Positions 35,113-41,313 of a stretch of 41,313 bases of DNA are shown here, piece after piece. Both the position numbers and the translations under genes were made by a program. Position 1 is the first letter of the stretch; each line of letters begins with the position of its first letter. The notes below the pieces were generated by a model. The model searched no databases and was not told the DNA's origin. It saw only the letters and a program-made list of their open reading frames with translations. The stretch spans positions 1-41,313 of the forward strand of contig RPFO01000409.1 in assembly GCA_009746045.1 (NCBI GenBank), given 5' to 3'. This stretch comes from Mesostigma viride. Lineage: Eukaryota; Streptophyta; Mesostigmatophyceae; Mesostigmatales; Mesostigmataceae.

Positions 35113-37920
35113 TTAGGGCTTGTTCAGGGCCTCAAACACCACGTCCGTGGCCGCCAGGTCAGACGCGCCGTTGCCGAGACCGGGCATCAGGTTGACCCCC
35201 GCGTCGTTCGCGGGCCGCGGATTCCCTAGCACCAGATTCGACGAGTCCGACCCCTGCCACTTCACAAGCTGGATGGACTCGTCGTCCGCGATGCGGAAGG
35301 CGTAGGATACTGTCAGCGGGGCGGCGTCGTACTCGTCGCTGTAGCGGTAGAGCTGCGAATCACCGCTCAGGAGCGAGCTTGCCACGCGCACGTCGTCGTA
35401 CCAGATGTCGTATCCCGTCACGGTGGTCAACGTCTTGCTGCCTAGGGACAGCCGCCGAGTGAGGATGTTCACGCCCGAGACGTTCGAAACGGTCCACGCC
35501 CTCAGCACGCCGTTGATGAAGAGCTTCGGGGCGCCTGTGTCAAGCTGGAGGCCTAGGACGAAGGCGTTCGACCCGACGACGACCTCGGCGGTCTCGTTGG
35601 TCTGCGACCCGTCGGTCACGCTGAGTTTGCCGGCACTGCTGACGGTCACGCGCAAGAACCCGCCAATCTGGTTGTTGTCGCCGTACGATAAGATTTCCAG
35701 CCCATTGGCGCCCGCAACGTTGAGCGCCGTCTTGGGCTGCACGGTGGCAACGACGGTGATGTTGGTGGTCCCGAGAGGCAGGACGGTGCCCGCGTCGGTG
35801 ACAGAAACGGCTCCGTTCCCCTGCGCCGTGTTGTTCGTCTTCAGGACTCCTCCGGCGACGGAGGCGGGAGTGGTGCCCTGTGCGACAAGCGTCAGACTGC
35901 CGACATCCGATCCGAGACCGGACCCGAACGTCCACAGGGCCTTCTCGAGGGTGGAGGACGGGAGGGTTGATAGCAGGATGGAGGAGCCTGGCGCCTTGCG
36001 GAGGGCCGGGTCTATGGATCGCGTGAGGACGAGCTGGCCTCCCTTGATCTCCCAATAAGAGCCTGTGTAATCGCCCTTGTCCTGGTCGGCGGAGGCGCTG
36101 ACGCCCGCGTTCCACTTGATGGACCTCTCGACGTCGACGCCCGCGACCGCGCCGTCGCCCTGCACCATGATGCCCGCGGAATCGGACGCCGCGTTCGTGG
36201 CCTTTGTGACGGACTCGACGCGCACGTTGTCGAAGTAGAAGGAGGCCGCCGACGCGTCCGCCCCGAAGTGGCCCAGGTACAGCGTGGGTGTCGAGGCGAA
36301 GGACAGGGCGCCCAGGGCGGACAGGTGGCCCGCCCCGCCGCCCACCAGCACCTGGGGGACGGAGTTGACCAGCAGGGAGACGGAGGACGTCGTCGGGTCC
36401 CTGCGCACGACGATCTTGGCGGCCGTGCCCGCCGTCAGAAGCGCCGCGTTGGTGGTGGTGGCCGTGTATACGCCGTCCGTCAGGATCAGCTTGTCGGAGG
36501 CCTGGTGGTAGTAGAGGCGCAGGTATACGCCGCCGATGGAGCCGTACGCCAGGAGGAACGAGTTCGAGGTGGGAAGCGCGGAGACGGGGGTGACGTTGGC
36601 GGAGACCTGCACGCCGACGGAGCCGTAGGGCCACGAGGCGGACGAGGCGGACGCGTTGTGACCGGCGGCGGTCACCTCGAGCCTCTGGTTGGCGAGCACG
36701 GCCCCGGTGATGGACATGCTGACGGCGGCCACGGTGTCGGTCGCGGGAGTGCCGGCGTCGAAGGGCCAGTAGGAGACCGTGACGTCCGCGGGCGTGCCGA
36801 GAGCCAGCAGCTTGTCCTGCAGCTGCACCGTGGTGGTGACGGTGTTCACGCTGTTGTAGGTGCCCGTGACGTTCAGGTTCCCCGTGACGTTGATCTCGCC
36901 GGACGCCGAGGTGAGCTCGAGCCCCCCGACGGAGGTGGTGAGCTTGCCGCCGCTTCCGCCGGTCTTGGTGAGGACGAGATCGCTGTTCACGTTGACGGCG
37001 GTGGCGCCGGACAGCGACAGGGCGTCGCGACTGGTGGTGATGGCGGCGTCGGTGAACTTGACGTGCTCGACGGCGACGCTGGAGCCGGACACGGCGGTGT
37101 CGCCCGTGATCCACAGGTGCTCGCCCTTGTTGGAGGCCCCGCCCTTCGAAGCCACCGTGAGGATGGTGGCGTTGGTCGCGTAGGCGTGGGAGGAGCTCTC
37201 GAGGGACTCGTTGAACGTCACGACCATCTTGCTGTCCGGGTCCTCTCCCCGCACGGTGGTCTTGGGCACGATCTCGACGTTGTTGTTGGCGGCGAGACGG
37301 ACCTTGTCGGCCGCCGTGACGCGGGCCTGGGATCCGGAGTACACCTCGAGATCCTTGGTGCCCGCGTCGATCTGAGCCCGCCAGTCCGTGGCGCCCGTCT
37401 GATTGCCGCTGTTGAGCCCCGAGTTGTGATAGAAGCCCATGCGAAGGTCGAAGTTCTCGTTGCCGCTCTCGCACCGCACGGCGAAGGCGTCCGGAGGAGT
37501 GACGATGTCCGCGGTGTGGGCGGGCTTGTGAGCCACGAGACGGCTGTCCTCGGCGATCACCTCGTAGGAGGAGGAGACGCCCTTCAGAACGAGATGCGCA
37601 CTCTTGGACGTGATGGCGGCGTTGCCGGACTCGACCGTGTCGTTGTCCTTGCTGTAGTTGGCGCTAGTGACCGTGACCGTGGGCAGGTCCACGCCGCCCA
37701 GCACCTCGAGATTCCCGTGGCAGATCACCTTGTTGGAGGCGTCCAGCACGAGAGATCCCACGTCGTTGAACTGCTTCTTGTTCGGAACCAGGTCGATGGA
37801 TTCCATGCCTACGATCTTGATGTTCTGGTTGGTGGCCGACAGGTTGTCGTCGGACCACAGCTCGTTCATGTAGGAACGGAGGAGACGCGAAGAGCCCAAG
37901 TTGGAGCACAAGACAGACAT
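35113..37920 (-). CDS. Large fibre/adhesin protein with two LamG-like domains
   Basis: The product is 935 aa. Residues 1-370 are a fibre-like beta region (LVLDASNKVICHGNLEVLGG, LSLSGATAVNVNSDLVLTK, INVTGNLNVTGTYNSVNT) ending in TVQLQDKLLALG, a motif that I associate with shaft regions of algal virus and phage adhesins. Residues of about 385-600 and 655-860 look like concanavalin A/LamG-type sandwiches, each ending in a similar strand (FYFDNVRVES; DIWYDDVRVASS). Such domains often bind glycans, so attachment to the algal cell surface is a fair inference. The long open frame on the opposite strand is a shadow. Confidence 0.8.
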   Translation of the reverse strand: MSVLCSNLGSSRLLRSYMNELWSDDNLSATNQNIKIVGMESIDLVPNKKQFNDVGSLVLDASNKVICHGNLEVLGGVDLPTVTVTSANYSKDNDTVESGNAAITSKSAHLVLKGVSSSYEVIAEDSRLVAHKPAHTADIVTPPDAFAVRCESGNENFDLRMGFYHNSGLNSGNQTGATDWRAQIDAGTKDLEVYSGSQARVTAADKVRLAANNNVEIVPKTTVRGEDPDSKMVVTFNESLESSSHAYATNATILTVASKGGASNKGEHLWITGDTAVSGSSVAVEHVKFTDAAITTSRDALSLSGATAVNVNSDLVLTKTGGSGGKLTTSVGGLELTSASGEINVTGNLNVTGTYNSVNTVTTTVQLQDKLLALGTPADVTVSYWPFDAGTPATDTVAAVSMSITGAVLANQRLEVTAAGHNASASSASWPYGSVGVQVSANVTPVSALPTSNSFLLAYGSIGGVYLRLYYHQASDKLILTDGVYTATTTNAALLTAGTAAKIVVRRDPTTSSVSLLVNSVPQVLVGGGAGHLSALGALSFASTPTLYLGHFGADASAASFYFDNVRVESVTKATNAASDSAGIMVQGDGAVAGVDVERSIKWNAGVSASADQDKGDYTGSYWEIKGGQLVLTRSIDPALRKAPGSSILLSTLPSSTLEKALWTFGSGLGSDVGSLTLVAQGTTPASVAGGVLKTNNTAQGNGAVSVTDAGTVLPLGTTNITVVATVQPKTALNVAGANGLEILSYGDNNQIGGFLRVTVSSAGKLSVTDGSQTNETAEVVVGSNAFVLGLQLDTGAPKLFINGVLRAWTVSNVSGVNILTRRLSLGSKTLTTVTGYDIWYDDVRVASSLLSGDSQLYRYSDEYDAAPLTVSYAFRIADDESIQLVKWQGSDSSNLVLGNPRPANDAGVNLMPGLGNGASDLAATDVVFEALNKP

Positions 37921-37957
37921 TCTTTATTAGGAACAAGGTAATTTATTTTACGTGTGT

Positions 37958-38446
37958 CTAAGGCCGGGGTACGGCGGTCATCATCGTGTTTGCCATTCCC
38001 GACGCCACGGATTTCGTTTCCCATCTCTTGTTCAGTAGGTAAAAGGCGATGGCCGCGATGACGCCGCCCGCCACGATGTACTTGATGGCGTTGTTGCGAG
38101 CCTCCTCTCCCGCGATCTGTCGGATGCGACAGTCCATGATCGCCTGTTGCCGCAGCCGTGCCGCGTGGATCTCCGCGGGGCTGGGCCCCTGGTGAGCCTG
38201 CACCCCCTGCGCGGCCTGCGACTGCGGCGAGCGCCTCATGTGAGACGGCGCGATGGGGGCCGATAAACTGCCGCGCGGGTTCGGCGCGATCGTCTCCTGA
38301 AAAGGAGGCGTGTCTCCGGAGGGGTGCATGGGCGTGGCCATGGGCACGCGAGTGTCCTCGCCGGACGGCGAAAAGCTGTACGCTTCGGAGAGAGGAGTCC
38401 CCATATTCGATGGTATACTAGTGGCATAGAATTGGGTTCGGCGCAT
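37958..38446 (-). CDS. Pro-rich protein with C-terminal membrane helix
   Basis: The product is 162 aa. A disordered Pro/Ser region (residues 1-90) is followed by a helical stretch and a hydrophobic segment at about 121-138 (IKYIVAGGVIAAIAFYLL). The topology resembles small tail-anchored virion proteins. The family is not recognised. It starts 11 bases from AT-rich sequence that separates it from the next gene. Confidence 0.7.
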   Translation of the reverse strand: MRRTQFYATSIPSNMGTPLSEAYSFSPSGEDTRVPMATPMHPSGDTPPFQETIAPNPRGSLSAPIAPSHMRRSPQSQAAQGVQAHQGPSPAEIHAARLRQQAIMDCRIRQIAGEEARNNAIKYIVAGGVIAAIAFYLLNKRWETKSVASGMANTMMTAVPRP

Positions 38447-38487
38447 TCGAACGCATTATCGCAGGAACCGCGATGGCGGCCGGCCGT

Positions 38488-39135
38488 CTAGTCGACGTAC
38501 TCGTCCATGGTGACCGCGGCCGTTTTGAACCGTTTCGCCACCACCTCCCTCCTCTTCGTCTTGAGCGCGGGCTCGACGAGCTGGGCGTAGATTCGCTTGA
38601 TATACTTCTCGATGTAATGACTGTCGTCGCCCACGGGGAGTTCCGGAAGCGCGATCCAATCGGCGATCACGTTCAGGAATTTGGAGATGCACTTCACCTC
38701 CTTCTCTTCCGTGACGGGATACAGCACCTGGGAGAAGAACTTCTCGAACTCCTCCTTGTTGGCGCACGAGAGCAGGACGGGGATCAGACGCTCCAACGCT
38801 CGCAGCGCCCTCCTCGCGTCGAGAGCGATGGTCTCCTCCGCGGATTTCCACCCGTCCAAAATCAACTCCACATCCTTCTTCATCTGCTCCGGGATGTCCT
38901 TTTGCGCTTGGATCTGCATGAGACAGAGCACTTCCGCGTCGCTTACCGTCTCCCTCAGGTCCCTCGTCTCCAACACCGCGGCCAGGCGGACGACGAGCGT
39001 CTTCATGAGTCTCTTGCACGCTTGGAGGTCCTCGAGGCCGGTCAGGTTGCTAAGCCCCTGGACCGCGGACGCGGGGAAGGTCCACTTGTGGATGTGCCCG
39101 TCGATCTTGACTTTGACGTCCATGTCACTTACCAT
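38488..39135 (-). CDS. Helical protein of unknown function
   Basis: The product is 215 aa (a second ATG at 39123 would give 211). It opens with a short beta-type sequence (DVKVKIDGHIHKWTFPASAVQG) and continues as a largely helical domain with three Cys. There is no membrane segment. It is between two membrane-protein genes on the same strand. The family is unknown. Confidence 0.7.
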   Translation of the reverse strand: MVSDMDVKVKIDGHIHKWTFPASAVQGLSNLTGLEDLQACKRLMKTLVVRLAAVLETRDLRETVSDAEVLCLMQIQAQKDIPEQMKKDVELILDGWKSAEETIALDARRALRALERLIPVLLSCANKEEFEKFFSQVLYPVTEEKEVKCISKFLNVIADWIALPELPVGDDSHYIEKYIKRIYAQLVEPALKTKRREVVAKRFKTAAVTMDEYVD

Positions 39136-39187
39136 ACTCGCTGACTTTTTCGGGGCTCACTAAACGCGCTCACGGCTGGGCGACGTT

Positions 39188-39406
39188 CTAGTCGTTTTTC
39201 GTGAACACGTATAGAACGATCACCACGATGACGAAGAAGACGCCCCCTCCGCCCCAAAACTGTAGAGTCTTCGCGCGTTCTTTCAGGTTCTCCGGGCTCG
39301 TCCTCGGTCCAATGTCGCTCGAGATCAAACCGGCGATGAACGAGCATACGAAGGCGAACAAAACGATGAAGGCGTACTTTTTCACTTTCTCGATGCCAGT
39401 CAGCAT
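39188..39406 (-). CDS. Small two-helix membrane protein, 72 aa
   Basis: Hydrophobic helices lie at about residues 11-29 and 51-68 (GGGGVFFVIVVIVLYVF). It diverges from the gene at 39488; the shared gap is AT-rich with CTAATATA, a sequence also found before the gene at 40052. Small double-spanning proteins like this are common in NCLDV virions. Confidence 0.7.
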   Translation of the reverse strand: MLTGIEKVKKYAFIVLFAFVCSFIAGLISSDIGPRTSPENLKERAKTLQFWGGGGVFFVIVVIVLYVFTKND

Positions 39407-39487
39407 TGTCGATTCTATCTAATATACTTCGAAATTTTTTCTTCGTCCCAATCCCGTTCCACTTTATCTCAGGCTGTTTCAAATACC

Positions 39488-40024
39488 ATGTCGTCCGTGA
39501 AGGCGTTCAACAAGCTGCTGAGGCAGTTCCTGGAGGAGCTCGAGCTGGCGTTTCCGAAGGAGAAGGGCATCGCCGGGGCTTTGGCGGCTCTGAGCCTCGC
39601 CCAGAAGACTTCCCCGCGCGCCCCGGCGGAGGCGTTCATGGAATCCGCGCAGGCGCACGTGGAGCGCATCATGGCCAGGGACGCGACGTTTTTCCTCGAC
39701 GGGACGGCCAAGAACATCCAGGTGCTGCAGGGGATCAATATCGAGGAGCTGTGGTCCAAGGCGTCCACCCCGACCAAGGAGGCCATCTGGCAGTACTTGC
39801 ACTCTCTCCTGATGCTGGGAATCGGCATCACGCAGATCCCCGCGGAGATCATGCAGCAGGCGGAGCTCGTGGCCGAACAGCTGGCGATGAAGTTGGAGAA
39901 GGAGGGTGGGGACCCGTTCCAGCTGATGTCTCAACTCATCGGTAGAATGAGCAAGGAGCTGACCGACGGGCCCGCCGAGCCCGACGGGGCGCAGTCGGAC
40001 GCAAAGGCGTTGCCGCCTGTCTAA
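39488..40024 (+). CDS. NCLDV-type conserved helical protein
   Basis: The product is 178 aa. The pattern FNKLLRQFLEELELAFP at the start, then HVERIMARDATFFLDG, INIEELW and KEAIWQYLHSLLMLG resembles a helical family that I recall from algal NCLDVs (IWKYLQ-type motif). Function is unknown; no membrane helix is certain. It is the first of three rightward genes with short spacing (27 bases to the next). Confidence 0.7.
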   Translation: MSSVKAFNKLLRQFLEELELAFPKEKGIAGALAALSLAQKTSPRAPAEAFMESAQAHVERIMARDATFFLDGTAKNIQVLQGINIEELWSKASTPTKEAIWQYLHSLLMLGIGITQIPAEIMQQAELVAEQLAMKLEKEGGDPFQLMSQLIGRMSKELTDGPAEPDGAQSDAKALPPV

Positions 40025-40051
40025 AAACTATGCGCATCTAATATAAACGAA

Positions 40052-40519
40052 ATGTCCTTTTTCAACGGATTGTTGGACTCACCCACCACCTTTTGGCCGT
40101 TCACGTCCGCCCTCAGCTCTCGCGAAAAGTGCTTGGCGGCCAAACGGTTCTCGTTCTACATCTTTCTGTTCGGCGCGCTGGCTTTCCTCATAGGCATATC
40201 CAGCGGCAGTCCGCGCATGATCGCGGACGGGTGGCAGCTGCTGGTTTTAGGCATCCTTCTTTTCATCGTTTCCCACGCCGTGTTCACCATAGACGAACGG
40301 CTCGATACGCGCAAGAAGCAGAGAAAGCGAGAGTGCGACCTCAAGAACAATCCGTACAGCAATTACACGCCCGGCAGGGCTCTAGGCACGGTGCCGGACG
40401 AGGCGTGCGTGTGTCCTCGCGACACCTACATGTCCATCCAGGAGCCGACGGAGTGGGCGGACACGACCCGTTTCTTGACGGTGCCGAAGGTCGATTTCGA
40501 CAAGCGTCGTGAGTGGTAA
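40052..40519 (+). CDS. Double-spanning membrane protein (DUF5762-like)
   Basis: The product is 155 aa. Membrane helices lie at about residues 31-49 and 59-80, then a charged stretch, KKQRKRECDLKNNPYSNYTPG, and a tail with Cys and Trp. The NNPYSNYTPG sequence after two helices resembles small membrane proteins of iridoviruses and phycodnaviruses that I recall as DUF5762. It is probably a virion membrane component. TCTAATATAAACGAA directly precedes the ATG. Confidence 0.7.
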   Translation: MSFFNGLLDSPTTFWPFTSALSSREKCLAAKRFSFYIFLFGALAFLIGISSGSPRMIADGWQLLVLGILLFIVSHAVFTIDERLDTRKKQRKRECDLKNNPYSNYTPGRALGTVPDEACVCPRDTYMSIQEPTEWADTTRFLTVPKVDFDKRREW

Positions 40520-40538
40520 TTGTTTCTAGGGGCATTGT

Positions 40539-41313
40539 ATGGAGCCGCGTCCTATCGAGTGGGGGAAGGCACACAGTCTCCATTTCCGGCAGCAAGTCGC
40601 ATTGGAGGTCGAGAGGGCGAAAGAACAGGTCCCGCGCCAGACGACGTTAGAGAGCATCGCGCAAAAGTACGGGATCGACCGCAAGACGGCGTGGAAGTAC
40701 CACAAGCTGTACGTGTCGGATAAACTCAACAACGTCGATTACGCGGATCGGACCCTAGTGCAATCGAGCGTGTTGCGGCCTCTGGCGCGAAAGGCGAAAG
40801 TGGTCGACGAGACGAACGGCGAACTTACGTTCCAGCACAGGCATCGGCAGACGAGATTGGAAAAGGCGTTCGGCGACAAAAAAGACGCGGTCCTGCAGCT
40901 GTTGGCGAGCATTCAATTATCCGCACCTCAGCTGACAGCGGAAGATATCGTGTATTTCGAGCGTCTTTCGAGATCCAACCAGCGCCACGTGGGGGCCGAA
41001 CAGGTGTGGGGGCCGCTAGAGAAAATGCAGAGTGAGGTCGAACATCCGAACGACCCCACCAAGATGGTCACGGCCATCGAACTCCTCCACGAATTGAAAG
41101 GGATATTGACGTCCCTCCCCGACAAGCCGCACATAGACGCGAAAGACGTCGTCGTCGCGCGCCGGAGACACGAGCTCTCGTTCAAGGTGCTGAACTACGA
41201 TCACGTCGAGAAGGATAACGAGGCGGTCCAGCTCGCGAAGAAGAACTTCGTGAAGTTCCAAGGGCACATTTACGCCGAGGACTGCGTGTTCGTGGACGAG
41301 TTCAGCGTCGTCA
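40539..41313 (+). CDS. HTH-containing protein, cut by the window end
   Basis: It opens at ATG 40539 (MEPRPIEWGKAHSLHFRQQ), 19 bases after the previous stop, and stays open to the last base (258 codons). Residues 35-57 (TTLESIAQKYGIDRKTAWKY) form a helix-turn-helix of the Psq/resolvase type. The rest is charged and mostly helical with no membrane segment. It may be a DNA-binding protein or enzyme whose catalytic part lies beyond the window. Confidence 0.75.
   Translation, partial: MEPRPIEWGKAHSLHFRQQVALEVERAKEQVPRQTTLESIAQKYGIDRKTAWKYHKLYVSDKLNNVDYADRTLVQSSVLRPLARKAKVVDETNGELTFQHRHRQTRLEKAFGDKKDAVLQLLASIQLSAPQLTAEDIVYFERLSRSNQRHVGAEQVWGPLEKMQSEVEHPNDPTKMVTAIELLHELKGILTSLPDKPHIDAKDVVVARRRHELSFKVLNYDHVEKDNEAVQLAKKNFVKFQGHIYAEDCVFVDEFSVV

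Noticed and set aside
36268-37941. 557-codon plus-strand frame opposite the fibre gene
   Set aside because: It is a composition-driven shadow; Gly/Val/Arg-rich without domains, while the minus strand has clear fibre and LamG-like features.

Overview
The window reads as a stretch of algal nuclear genome carrying part of an integrated large DNA virus (an endogenous giant-virus-like element), or a viral contig invaded by eukaryotic transposons. The first 4.1 kb are a decayed non-LTR retrotransposon. Most of the rest carries densely packed, intron-poor, high-GC genes with short AT-rich gaps, in a nucleocytoplasmic large DNA virus (NCLDV) style: small membrane proteins, Cys-rich zinc proteins, PD-(D/E)XK nuclease-like proteins, large adhesin or fibre proteins with LamG-like folds, and a few proteins that resemble conserved NCLDV families. 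A 6.3-kb DNA transposon of eukaryotic character sits inside one viral gene. Major capsid protein, DNA polymerase and packaging ATPase are not in the window, so the viral lineage cannot be fixed. A chlorophyte host is an inference from the GC-rich LINE and transposon style.

Layout. 1-4115: dead LINE with a nested tRNA-derived SINE. 4116-9157: a perfect 5,042-bp palindrome without spacer (axis 6636/6637). Each arm carries a two-helix membrane protein gene and a Cys/His-rich gene, divergently transcribed from a duplicated promoter module. 9158-13236: a gene desert made of GC-rich direct repeats, a GGGGYTATT array, a 50-bp minisatellite and a 105-bp minisatellite. 13237-17442: four leftward viral genes. 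17664-26539: one viral gene split by the transposon at 18841-25163. 26540-26984: two copies of a conserved 48-nt hairpin with UNCG loops. 26985-31721: zinc proteins, a DUF5767-like protein, a nuclease-like protein and small basic proteins. 31713-39406: a mainly leftward structural block (membrane proteins, an EF-hand protein, fibre proteins). 39488-41313: three rightward genes, the last cut by the window end.

How the parts fit. Two promoter styles are visible. Genes for Cys-rich or zinc proteins have eukaryote-like promoters with a TATA box, CCAAT boxes followed by a GCTCCGTTT extension and, at two loci, perfect heat-shock-element-like sequences. Structural-type genes have short AT-rich upstream regions directly before the ATG. 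This suggests an early/late split. Five reading-frame breaks in three viral genes are each repaired by one extra base in a G or C run of 6-8, so they may be sequencing errors rather than decay. The LINE, in contrast, is truly degenerate.
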